DNA of 64,000 bases. Source: Megamerina dolium (taxonomy: Eukaryota; Arthropoda; Insecta; Diptera; Megamerinidae). Both the position numbers and the translations under genes were made by a program. This document shows positions 36,600-47,164 of the stretch, in pieces. Numbering within the stretch: position 1 is the stretch's first letter; each line of letters opens with the position of its first letter. Location: the NCBI GenBank assembly GCA_963854835.1, contig OY978525.1, forward strand, positions 19,562,309 to 19,626,308, read 5' to 3'. The notes beneath the pieces were generated by a model. That model was not told where the DNA came from. It searched no databases and saw only the letters and a program-made list of their open reading frames with translations.

Positions 36600-37925
36600 C
36601 GCAGCATGAAAACTCACTTTTTATGCGGCCGCTTTTCAGGAAATCCGATGGAAGGGGCAAGGTTGCTCTAAATGAGCAGTCCGTGATATTTCTTACAGTT
36701 TACGGAGAGGCAGATTGTAGAATATGGATTTGTTGTTAGTAAAAGACTTCAACATCTTGTCTCACAGTTCACATCTGTGAACGAACGGCTGGCGACAATC
36801 TGCATTGAAGCAATATTTTTTAACATCAGCCTAATATGTGGCCACGCCTCAACGGATGAGAAGGACAAATAACCAAAGAGAGCTTATTTTAGCGTCTCGA
36901 AGAAGCTTATGATCGCTTCCCTCACCCAGATATCAAAATCGTGCTTGGCGACTTTAATGCCAACCTTTGGTCCAACTGTTGGAAAATTCAACCTCCACAA
37001 GAACATTTCCTACAACGGAATAAGGCTTGACGACTTCGCCGCAGCACGAAACATGGTAGTTAGTAGTACTCGATTTCAGCCTTTCGACATCCATCACATC
37101 TCCAGATCAAGGAATGGAAAACCAAATTGATCACATGGTGATCGTCGGAAGGCATACTTTCAGTGTGATGTACGTGATAGCGATCTTTTGTGCCAAAATT
37201 AACCTTACTAAGCTATGATGCGAACACGTTGTGTGTCGCAAAGACCAAACGAAGTCCCATACAGAGGAAGCTTAACGTCAGTAAGCTGCAATCACTAGAG
37301 GTTAAGCGAGCTGTTATGGAGCTGAAAGTCATCATTTCAGGCGAAAGAAGAGAGAGCAAAAAAGATGCCAGTATAAGGATATAGAGATGAGTAGAGATGA
37401 TAAGAATAAAGCTCGAAAATTCTTCGGGAAGATCAAGTGGCTGAATGGCACTTTAAACATCGGAGCCCCTTCCTGTCGTAACAAAAATGGGAATCTGGTT
37501 ACTGACATAATCGGAATCTGGTTAGTGACATAATCTGCATGAACACGCGACCAGTCAGTCCAGCATTCTCAGAGTCGCGTCTAATGGGTCCTATGGTGAA
37601 CGAGGGCAAGACGAAATAACTAGTGTCAATAAATAAAGAGCCCCGGCGTCTTGGACAGCACGTCACTGTTGATGACTAAGCTTTCGCAGTAATGAAATAC
37701 TTTGTCCATCTTGGAACCAGCATTAACACCACCAATAACGTAGGCCTCGAGATAATGCGAAGGATCACCCTTGCAAACAGGTGCTACTTTGGGCTAAGAT
37801 AATTGAGCAGTCAAGAACTCTCTCGAGAAACGAAACCACACTCTATAAGTCTCTGAAGCTTGGACAAATTCCACCTCAGATAGACCTTTGGACCTATTTT
37901 CATTGGTGGCGAGTATCGAGTAAGT
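36600..37925 (+). pseudogene. RTE-type LINE, old copy with endonuclease
   Basis: The only copy that still shows the apurinic-type endonuclease. FQEIRWKGQG near 36637 (EN motif with catalytic Glu), HASTDEKD near 36850, VLGDFNANL near 36940 (GDFNA motif), NGIRLDDFAAARNMVVSSTRF near 37020, then KPNQIDHMV near 37120. A linker ends in PSCRNKNGNLVTD near 37480. After that the fingers and palm of RT are deleted, and sequence resumes at MNTRPVSPAFSES (equivalent to just after YADD) and runs to the thumb near 37925. Riddled with stops and indels; clearly the oldest copy. Confidence 0.85.
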
Positions 37926-38134
37926 TATCTTTTATCTTCATACCTTATTGAAGCTTTGCATAAAATTCGCCAACTGCAAATATTAATCATCTGATGGGAT
38001 AAAAAATTTTTCTTTAAAGTTCATTATCACCATCACAAAAAAAACTCCCATTTCACTGAGCTAATTTCTTTAATACGCTCCATATGAATAATCTCTAGAG
38101 TCGTTGGATTTTCCATACATACATACTTACCTAT

Positions 38135-39338
38135 GCTCAGCAACCTGATTGGACCTTATCAGTGTGGCTTCAGACCTGGTAAATCCACCATCGACCAGAT
38201 TTTCACACTGCGCCAAATCCTGGAGAAGACCCAAGAAAAACAGATCGACACACACCACCTATTTGTTGATTATAAAGCCGCTTTCGACAGTCCGGTAAGG
38301 GATTACCTCTACGCAACAATGTCTGAGTTTGGTATTCCTGCAAAGCTCATTCGACTTTGTAGAATGACACTGCATAACTCCCGTTGTGCATTGAAAATTG
38401 GGAAGGACCTCTCCGCACCTTTTAATACCGAACGGGGTTTCAGACAAGGTGATTCGTTATCGTGCGACTTCTTCAATCTTATTATGGAGAAAATAATACG
38501 AGCTGCTGATCTACGACATAATGGCACTATCTTCAACAAAAGTGTCATGCTGTTAGCGTATGCCGACGATATTGACATAATCGGCATGAACACGCGAGCA
38601 GTCAGTGCAGCATTCTCAGAGTTGGAAAGAGAGTCGCGTCGGATGGGTCTCACGGTGAACGAGGGCAAGACGAAGTATATAGTGTCAACAAACAAAGAGT
38701 CCCGTCGTCTTGGACAGCACGTCACTGTTGACAACTATGCTTTTGAAGTAGTAAGGGACTTTGTCTATCTTGGAACCAGCATTAACAGCAGTAATGACGT
38801 CAGCTTGGAGATCATGCGTAGGATAACTCTTGCTAACAGGTGTTACTTTGGGCTGAGTAAGCAATTGAGAAGTCGAGCCCTCTCTCGAAGAACGAAAACT
38901 ACACTCTACAAGTCTCTCATCATGCCTGTCCTAACATATGGCGCTGAATCCTGGACAATTTCCACCTCAGATGAGCGAATGCTTGGAGTTTTCGAGAGAA
39001 AAGTCCTACGCAAGATCTTTGGACCTATTTGCGTTGGTGGCGAGTACAGAATAAGGTACAACCATGAGCTGTACGAGCTGTATGCCGATATTGACATAGT
39101 AAAGCGCATCAAAATCCAGCGGCTGCGCTGGCTAGGTCATGTCGAGCGAATGGAAGAACACGCTCCAGCTAAGAAGGTGTTATATTCGGAACCCGCTGGA
39201 GGACGGCGCAGAAGAGGAAGACCAAACCTCCGGTGGAAAGACCAAGTATTGGAGAACCTGACGGCGCTTGGAATTTCTAACTGGCGCCAGCTAGCGAAGA
39301 ACAGAGATGGCTGGCGAAGCATGTTATTTTCGGCCTAA
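38135..39338 (+). CDS. RTE reverse transcriptase, partial but unbroken ORF
   Basis: About 400 codons without a stop (an in-frame ATG occurs at 38133, in the flanking DNA, and is probably accidental). Numbered from that Met: YQCGFRPGKSTIDQI (residues 9-23, fingers), palm A HHLFVDYKAAFDS with Asp46, palm B RGFRQGDSLSCDF (101-113), palm C LLAYADDIDII with Asp145/Asp146, thumb VLTYGAESWTIS, then the clade-typical C-terminus LRWLGHVERM, RRRGRPNLRWKDQVLENL and NRDGWRSMLFSA. All three RT catalytic aspartates are present; the endonuclease and N-terminus are missing. Lack of stops indicates a recent insertion. A host-derived promoter is unlikely, so expression is doubtful. Confidence 0.92.
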
Positions 39339-39382
39339 ATCGATATTCGGTTGTTATGGCCACATAAGTAAGTAAGTAAGTA
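38135..39382 (+). mobile_element. RTE-type LINE, 5'-truncated copy 2 (young)
   Basis: 1,248-bp insertion with a 10-bp target duplication ACTTACCTAT (38125-38134 and 39383-39392). 5'-truncated within the RT fingers; reading frame open from the truncation point to the natural stop. The 3' UTR after the stop is about 44 bp and ends GGCCACATAAGTAAGTAAGT. Very short 3' UTR and tetranucleotide tail are typical of the RTE clade. Confidence 0.95.
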
Positions 39383-39392
39383 ACTTACCTAT

Positions 39393-40468
39393 TTCAAAGG
39401 AACTGTCGAATAGCCATAGAATAACCAAAATTACTTACTTACTTACTTACTTAACACTTACACCAATAGTAAGAGTAAAACTCAGCCACAAGATTTAGAC
39501 GAAAACCAATATGAGATGATGAAATTTTATCAAAGAGTTTCTCAGACATAAATGCGTTTCAATGCATTCACAGCTCAGCACATGAATAGGCGGTAAAAAT
39601 ATATGAACCGCGAGCGAAAATGATTTATTAGATGCTTCATTTGACAAACACAAACACAAGTCACATTCAGATTCACATATACACGCGTGTTTACAGATGG
39701 AATATTCAATGTGCTAAAAGGATGAAGATGATGATGATGATGATGATGATGATTGTGATATTCATTATATGATAAATTTTGATGATGCCGTTGTAGATGC
39801 GACACTAGCTTAAGTATGTATTGCATATATATACGGGTATACCTATGTTTTCAGCATATACGAATCTAATATTTCAATATTGCACTGCAATAAATGCTTC
39901 ACTAGTAATAATCATCATGACCATAACGATGATGATGATGATAATAAGTCTGTCGAGTTGAGTGCATTGAAGTGATGATGTGTTCTTCGTTGCATCATTG
40001 CACCATGATGTGATGCGACTTTATTTGTTTTTGATGCCTCTAGAACTATGTGAAAGCTTGAGTATGTTTGACAAACAAAGCTTATATTAGACATCAGAAG
40101 AAGTAACATAAGGTAAAGGCGAAAAAAAAAGAAGAACAAGAAGTATTTTCAGCTGACACTAATAGCAAAATGAGGTGGAGATATGAAGTCACAAAGCATA
40201 TTATCATACAACATTCAGATAGACAATAGCGCCAACATATTGTGCTAAGATACATACACATCTCTATGGTAATTGGGATATACACATATTTACGCACTTA
40301 CATAATAATCAATGAGTATTTTAATATGATATACCAACAAGTGTGTAAGCTAAAGTGTAGTGTTATAATTTTCTTCACTTTATGAAAATAACCACAATAA
40401 CCGCTAAACACATTTTACATATTCGCGTGTACTTATTATGGTGAAAAATCGTACTACCTCTTAAATGG
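39393..40468. other. Spacer with CTTA and GAT microsatellites
   Basis: (ACTT)n at about 39432-39451, inverted relative to the AAGT tail of the LINE just upstream; (GAT)n at about 39723-39751; another GATGAT run at about 39928-39943. The antisense His-rich frame at 39.7 kb comes from the GAT run. No gene. Confidence 0.65.
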
Positions 40469-40581
40469 TACAGGGTATTTCAACAAGAGATGTCTTTTTA
40501 AATTTTCCATTATTTTTTAGGTGTCAACATATAACTGTCATTCGTTAACATTTGACAAAGAAGAACTAGAGATTTTAAGAT

Positions 40582-42066
40582 ATGGATCGATACATGCTCG
40601 CACAAGGCATTGAAATAATGAAAACTCAGTATAAAAACGAAGAAGACATCGCGAACACGATTCGTAAAGTTTGTACTGTTTTTGGCCATCGTCAAGATCT
40701 TTTTGAAAAGCTTTAGTGGAATTTATCGATAAATTCGAACGTCTCGGACAAGTTAGTGATGTAAAGACTCAGGACAGATCAATTGAAAATATCGCAGCTG
40801 TAGTTGAGAGCGTGACTTAAAATCTCGGTTTCGTCCATTTTGAGATAATTGGATAGGAATTTCGCCTATACAAAGCCACTTTACACCGCATCTTTCATAA
40901 ATATCTTGGCCTACATGCTTATAAGATGCAGTTGACACAATAATTGAAGTCTTTAGACCATGCAAAATCCCGCTGATTCGCTGATTGGGTACTGGAAATG
41001 TAGGAAGGAGATCATGATTTCTAAAACAAAATTATTCTGAGTGATGAAGCCTGGATAATTTCCACCTCGGATGAGCGAATGCTTGGAGTTTTCGAGAGAA
41101 AAGTCCTACGCAAGATCTTTGGACCTATTTGCGTTTGTGGCGAGTACCGAGTAAGGTGCAACCATGAGCTGTACGAGCTGTACGCCGATATAGATAATGT
41201 AAAGCGCATCAAAATCCAGCGGCTGCGCTGGCTAGGTCATGTAGAACGAATGAAAGAACACGTTCCAGCTAAGAAGGTGTTATATTCGGAACCCGCTGAA
41301 GGACGACGCAGAAGAGGAAGACCTAACCTCCGGTGGAAAGACCAAGTACTGGAGAACCTGACGGAGCTTGGTATTTCTTACTGGCGCCAGCTAGCGAAGA
41401 ACAGAGATGGCTGGCGAAGCATGTTATTTTCGGCCTAAATAGATATTCGGTTGTTATGACCACATAGGAAAGTAATTAGGTGAAGCTCATTTTCATCTGT
41501 CTGGGTAAGTGAATAAGCTAAACTGTCGAATCTGGGGCTTCGAAAACCCAAGAGAAATAGCATTGAACAACAACAACCTCCATCCATAACGGGTGGCAGT
41601 TTGTTGCGGTTTTTGGAGTGGCGCTGTTATTGAGCCATATTTTGTTTTTAATTTATGATGGTTCGACCTTTTCAGTGAATGGATTGCGTTACCAAACGAT
41701 GTTGACTGACTTTTTTTTGGCCTGAAATTTATGCTATAGACGTGGACGACATTTATTTTTAACAAGACCATGCCACGTGACATACTGCTAGTGAAAGAAT
41801 GGAAATGGAATGGAAATGTAAACTTTGAGTGTCCGCCAAGATCGTGTGACTTGTCACCATTCGACATTTTCCTTTGGGGCTACGTTAAAAATAAAGTCTA
41901 CGCCAATGCTCCAGCAAATATTGAAGCTCTCAAAGACAATATTAGAGCTGTTATTCTCTAGATACAGCCGCAATTATGCCAAAATGTGATGGAAATTTTC
42001 TTCAAAAGAATGGCCATATGCAAGAAAAGTTCCGGCGGACATTTGGCAGATATTGTGCTCCATTTT
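40582..42066 (+). pseudogene. rosa-like mariner transposase relict
   Basis: Starts MDRYMLAQGIEIMKTQYKN at 40582 (HTH). Scattered frames follow with QLKISQ.. / NIAAVVESV near 40788 and a D-block ILSDEA near 41035, where the LINE insertion falls; the next codons of the block (HFHLSG) resume at about 41487. Later come ECPPRSCDLSPFDIFLWGYVK near 41824 (third Asp block), KVYANAPANIEALKDNI, and the C-terminus FFKRMAICKKSSGGHLADIVLHF ending at 42066. Deletion between the histidine/valine block near 41775 and the third Asp removes the QQDGA motif. Many stops; not functional. Confidence 0.8.
41051..41480 (+). mobile_element. RTE-type LINE, 5'-truncated copy 3
   Basis: 430-bp insertion carrying only the RT thumb and C-terminus (WIISTSDERMLGVFERK through NRDGWRSMLFSA, stop at 41438) and a 3' end GACCACATAGGAAAGTAATT, a decayed AAGT tail. 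TGAAGC repeats at 41045-41050 and 41481-41486 as the target duplication. It landed in the codons for SDEA-HF, the first catalytic block of the host mariner. The remaining ORF is open for 119 codons. Confidence 0.92.
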
Positions 42067-42155
42067 AACCTCGAAGTTTGTGATTTTGAACAACATAAAA
42101 TTTTCAGCTCTTTTTCAAATTAAAAATGACACCTTGCGTTGCGAAAGCGAAAACA

Positions 42156-43077
42156 TTTACATAATTATGTTGCCGTCTGACAAGAAACTTGTTGAAAAAT
42201 TTTCAAACAATTTTGCAACTTTTAGAGAAAAGTGGATTTTCATTTTAATATTTCCTGATATCCGTAACTATTTACTTGAAGAAATCTCGGGAGATGTGTA
42301 AGTAGAAAAGTATGCTTAATCTTTCGCCTTGATAACTTGAACCAATTTTGAATTATTTGAATGAAATTTGGCACGAGTGTGTTGGTTTTTTGTTTTCCTT
42401 CAGACAATTTACCTTTTACTTGGAAATTTATTCCAATTGCAATGGGTTTTATTATTAAAATAGTAAGGGCGGTCAAAATGAATAAATTTATAATCGATCA
42501 ACTTACAAAAAATTTTCACAATACTAAATATATATAATTAAATTCTTTAATGAAAGTGCTACTGCTGCCTGCCTGTTCTATAGCAATTATAATTTTAAGA
42601 TAAATTCTTATGAAATTTCAAGTACATACGATACATACATAAATACAAACAATTGCCCCACATTGAGAGTGATTGCCCCAAAGACATCATTATGCAAAAA
42701 CATTGACCTACAGTGAATATGAAAATATCTACAGATACATAGTAGGTATCTAGTAGTAAATCGTGTATACGAGATACTTATATTGTAATAACCCAACAAC
42801 AACAATAATAAGATTTTATATTATTTGCACTTTTTTTTTATTGAACGTAAAGCAAAAATATTGTATATTATTTTGTCGTTACCTTGGCTTTCATTATTCT
42901 TTGAAAATTGGTGCATATAATTTGGAATCAAGCATTGAAATGAATGCTTGATTGAGTAAAGAGAGGTTATACGTACTTGATAGGATATCTTTGAATTTGT
43001 TGCTTAAACCGGTAAGTTCATCAGTTTGATGAGAGTGAATCGGTACAGCAAAACAGGGAGTGTTAAAAGATATTCAA
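42156..43077. other. AT-rich spacer; scrap of (GTCC)n-element family
   Basis: 42325-42375 (TAACTTGAACC...ATGAAATTTGGCACGAG) resembles the 24.3-kb stretch TAACTTGAGTA...ATGAAATTTGGCATAAG of the inserted element, so a decayed fragment of that family may lie here. Nothing else recognised. Confidence 0.45.
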
Positions 43078-43089
43078 ATTATTTTGTTA

Positions 43090-43455
43090 AAAAAATAAAT
43101 AAATATGTGGCACTTAAAGCCCTAAAGGGCTCATTGGCCGAGCTTCTCTTCCATTACTGTTGAGCGTCTTAAATTTTGGACAGTATTAGAAGGGACCTAC
43201 TTATTTTAGCCGGTTCCGAACGGCAGAACACTTGTGACATCACTTTTTTTTTTAGCTTTGTCACAGAGTTCTTTTAGAAGCTTTTTCATGGCAAGTTGTT
43301 ACTGTCGGAAGAATTGCCAATTGCTTGCCGACAGGTGAGTACCTTTCGAAAGAAAAATCTTATCGATATTAAATTTGTTATGCATCAGCCGGGGATTGAA
43401 CCACGACCTACAGATCAGAAGGCGAACACACTAACCACTGAGCTACGGCACCCAG
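43090..43455 (-). mobile_element. tRNA-derived SINE, copy 6 (young)
   Basis: Full-length, 366 bp, with an exact 12-bp target duplication ATTATTTTGTTA (43078-43089 and 43456-43467). SINE-strand order: head with A box TAGCTCAGTGG and B box GGTTCAATCC, unique body, TCGGCC, hairpin AGCCCTTTAGGGCT, GCCACATA, TTTA repeats. Best copy for building the family consensus. Confidence 0.95.
43393..43445 (-). promoter_or_regulatory. Internal RNA polymerase III promoter of SINE
   Basis: A box TAGCTCAGTGG (43435-43445) and B box GGTTCAATCC (43393-43402) on the minus strand, 32 bp apart, fitting the tRNA-type consensus (TRGCNNAGYNGG and GGTTCGANTCC). The same boxes recur in the other young copies. No anticodon loop of 7 nt can be drawn, so this is a tRNA-derived promoter and not a tRNA gene. 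Confidence 0.8.
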
Positions 43456-43467
43456 ATTATTTTGTTA

Positions 43468-44731
43468 TTTAGTCTTAAAGAAGAACTATATGTCTTTTGT
43501 GGATTAGAACACTTGTACTGGATTAATTGATCGTCAGTTATTCTGGATGGCGGCTTCCTGTAATAAATACTATTGATTGTTATGAAATTATATTGAATTG
43601 AAACGACTCGTCTGTGAATTACAGTCATTGCTTCTGATTTCTCAGCTGATTTCTTTTTTGCAATTGTCAGTGTAACATTGCCCCTGACTGCTTCCGAACC
43701 CCCTGAAGCACTTCTGAGCAAGTCAATTGCATTCAATCCTTTAATACAATAATTACTAACTACTTTCAAGTTGACTAAAAAGTCTTCCTGACCTCTCAAA
43801 TGTGTCCAATTGTGGAGAATCAGATGAAGCTGAAACCGTTCATGAATGCTTAATACGAGAGTATGAATTCCATTCAGTTTAGGATTTATGATTGGCGCAG
43901 AAACGATCATTTCAACTAACCAGCTCCCAATCACCTAATTTACCCTAATTTCTCAACCAACAGGAAAAATATTTATCCAGAATGCTTCTAATTCTTTGCT
44001 ATCTCGCAGCTTCAAAGATCTGGAACGTAAGACTGGTCTATGTATTGGCCAATCACCAAAGTATGTTTCATACATTTTTTGCGATTCGTTAGGTGTCTCA
44101 AGAATAAATGAAATTCTTTTAGTATATAACTCTGATTTAACTCGGAATAGGCAAGTCCCTTTCAATACTGTCCAGAGTTCAACACGCACAAGTGTGCTGG
44201 AAGATAACCTTGACTGAAGGGCCCTTCAAAGCCTATAAGTGCCACATTAAAAAAATTTTTGTGATTCTTTCGTTCGATTTCCAAAACGATCACACTTAGT
44301 TAATCAGTTAACTTAGTTAAATGCCATTTTATCACCAAAGCACTTGAAACACTCCTCAGATAGATAACAAAGTATATAATAAGATCCTTCTAGTCGAATT
44401 TATATACCGTAACAGGTTCTTCGGAATGACTTCTAAACAATTGTACAGATTGTCGAGTACTGTACTTTTCTGGAAACCTGTTACTTCTTATTGTCAGAGC
44501 TGGACACTCATAGAGCAAATGAGTGAGTGCCTGCTTCTCATCTTAATTTTCAAAACTACTTCAGTGAATGGCTCCCGACGTAGCAGTGATCTGAATAATC
44601 GCCGTGAAATTCGTAGTCTCGATGGGTTGCTAAACACATTCCAAGTCGAACGCGAACGTTTTCCAGTAATGTTGTGTGTATAAATTTGAAACATAGCGGT
44701 TATGTGGCTGCTCTCTCTCTCTGAGAGGACA
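43468..44731. other. Unassigned region with long decayed frames
   Basis: Antisense frames of 163 codons (43443-43934), 78 codons (43953-44189) and 66 codons (44494-44694) lie in one direction over 1.2 kb that is less AT-rich than the rest. That suggests a decayed coding element on the minus strand, but I recognise no motif. The first frame ends inside the SINE head, so its 3' end is accidental. A CT run is at 44711-44723. Confidence 0.35.
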
Positions 44732-44740
44732 CACTTAGAC

Positions 44741-44936
44741 CAAAAAGGCCCATTGTGATATGGAATATATTAAGAGATACCTATTTATATTAGCCGATTC
44801 CGAATAGAATTTTTATCTTTTGAAAAACTAAATGTTTTTTTTTTTTCTGAAGAAATTTTTTATTAACTAAACCAGAACTTGAAACTACGAACTTAACCAC
44901 AAAAGATAAACGTACCAACCACTGAGCTACGGTACG
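44741..44936 (-). mobile_element. tRNA-derived SINE, copy 7 (decayed)
   Basis: Diverged 196-bp copy. Flanked by a 9-bp duplication CACTTAGAC (44732-44740 and 44937-44945). The head is still clear (reverse complement of CCAACCACTGAGCTACGGTA) and the body keeps TATTAGCCGATTCCGAA; the middle has a T-run and a large deletion. Confidence 0.8.
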
Positions 44937-44945
44937 CACTTAGAC

Positions 44946-47164
44946 AATTGTAATTATACAAAATTATTTATTCCTTTGTCCAATTCATAAATAAAAAATA
45001 ATTTTAAATTTCGGAGGCAACTTGACTTCACTGATCTATGTATTACTATTCGTATTTCAAAATTATCAAGAATATATGCGAAATACTCCCATTCATGATT
45101 TCGTTGCCATGAAGTGATTTCATTGCGAATATTGTTCTTAAAAGAGAAAATATAAACCGAAAAATTACACATAATTGGTTCGTATATACACCCTGTATAT
45201 ACAGTAGTTGCAATAACAGCAGCAATAAATGACTACAAAAATAGCAATTTCACAAACACTGACAAACTGTCATAATGACAGTTCTTGGGTTATGCTCACT
45301 GAACAATCTAATGGAAATTATAATGTAGAGTAGATAACAACATCAACAGCAGCAGCAGCAACAACTACAACAACAACAACAGCAATAGAAAGACTCATAA
45401 TCATAGCACTAACAACAATAGCAACAATAACCAAACAGTGGCAATAATTATTGTGGCATAGTAGTAGATAATGGCAATGGTTGTTGTAACAAAGTAGGTA
45501 GGTAGAGGTAGTGGTCTCAATAGATCGCTACAAGTGGTTACCTATCCTTTGCTATGCTATGCGATAATGTATGCATTTCAGTTTTTCAGATATTTTCATA
45601 AAACAAAACAACAACAACAAAAATGGAATGAAAATAAAATACAATCAAATTCGTATTTGGCATCATTCAATTGACCAACATAAATATAATTGACCAATGA
45701 AGGTGAAGTTATTTGTAGTGTATTATGATGACAGTGGCGGCAGGAGTATCACTAGATACACACATATACATATATAACAATATATTGTTTTCAGTTAAGT
45801 TGGGTTAAATTTACTTGATTACTGACTTGTTCAATGAATTTCAGTCAAATCAAATCAAATCCATAACAACAATGTCTCGTCGTCGTTGTCGTCGCCGTAG
45901 TCCACATCGTCATTGTCGATTTCGTCAGTAATTTCAAATTCTTACATGAGCACATTGACAGAAAATGTCAATAAAAATTTCCAGTTTGCCATGGCTCAAG
46001 TGCATTAACAGGATACAGCATACTAATACTGTTCAAATTGTATAAAGTAGTTAGTAGTATTGTTTGTTGTTGTTATAACATTATAGGTATGCATTTTTGG
46101 CTTTGAAATAGATTTGCTTAGACAGGTGAAAGCCTAAATTGTCAATTTACAGCAAAGCAATAATAGCACAACAGCAAAGCAAGTAGGTCAATTGTTTTAA
46201 AGAGCAGAGCCATTCGTAATTATGGTTAATGCTGCTGTTACTGTTGCTGTTGTTGCTTCTAGTAGGTATCAATTGTCGATTTTAATATTATTTGACTTTA
46301 ATAGGCCAAATAGCGAGCCACTTTCGTATTGTTTGATGCAATTGTGTTTGATTTATTTCAAATATGTTACTTCAATTCCACTTTAGTCAATTTTACCCAA
46401 TTTTCTTCGCAGGTGTAATTTTTTAGTTTCATTTTTTTTACGGTCAATCGAAAAAAGTGATATATTTAAATTGTAATATAGTAAAAAAATGTCTCTATTC
46501 AACAATGTGCTAATATCTTAGCAATATTATGATTAGTTTTACTATAGCAAAGCGAGAGATATAAAAGCATGGCCGTATTAAAGCGCAAGTCACGTGAGCA
46601 GGTGAGAGGTCAGTACCATAAATGAAATTGTTTAAAAATATTGGAAGACTAAAATATAAATTAAACAAAATATAAAAATAATACTTATACTAAGAAATGA
46701 AAACTAGCAGTGAAAAAGCGAAGGAAAATGGTTTGTGATGATATAAGACGGGCCCTCTTTCAATAAAAAATTAGCAGCTGTGATATATGATTATAAATGG
46801 TTCAATATGCTAATCATAATAAATCCAATCCTATCGGGTACAGGGGATAAGTAAACTTGGTGCAAATATTTGGGCATAAAACTTAATGGCCGTAGGTCAA
46901 TTATGGAATTATTTGCCGATTTTCATGTACTTTTATGTTTATTTCGTAGGCATACATCCCCGAGGAAATAGTAATAATTAATGAGATGAGTTGTAAATTT
47001 AATCGCGCTAGAGCACTCCGAGAGATTTGATAGCAACATTCAAAAAGCGGGCATTCTTGTAAGCCCTTCTAAGGAGTAGAGAAAAATATGTATACTATTG
47101 TACTATGGGAAAAAAAACATTGGGAAATTGATTATACCTTCCAAATTAATACCTTCCAAATTAA
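44946..47164. other. Spacer with CAA/CAG and CGT simple repeats
   Basis: CAG/CAA triplet tracts at 45345-45385 and CTGTTG near 46230-46260; a CGT-rich stretch at 45876-45900. No conserved gene seen in 2.2 kb. Confidence 0.6.

Larger units (their letters stand above)
40469..42155 (+). mobile_element. Old rosa-like mariner, split by an RTE insertion
   Basis: Left end TACAGGGTATTTCAACAAGA and a weakly matching inverted right end near 42120-42155. The transposase gene between is identifiable but decayed, and a 430-bp RTE LINE copy (41051-41480) interrupts it. A further internal deletion removes sequence around the second catalytic aspartate. Right boundary is approximate. Confidence 0.75.

Noticed and set aside
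38309..38734. 141-codon antisense frame inside the RTE copy
   Set aside because: Shadow of the reverse transcriptase gene on the other strand.
39575..39826. Another His-rich antisense frame
   Set aside because: Produced by the GAT repeat at 39.72-39.75 kb.
43393..43445. tRNA gene on the minus strand (A and B boxes)
   Set aside because: The same head is attached to a unique body and tail in eleven copies, the anticodon arm does not fold into a 7-nt loop, and target duplications flank whole units. It is a SINE head.
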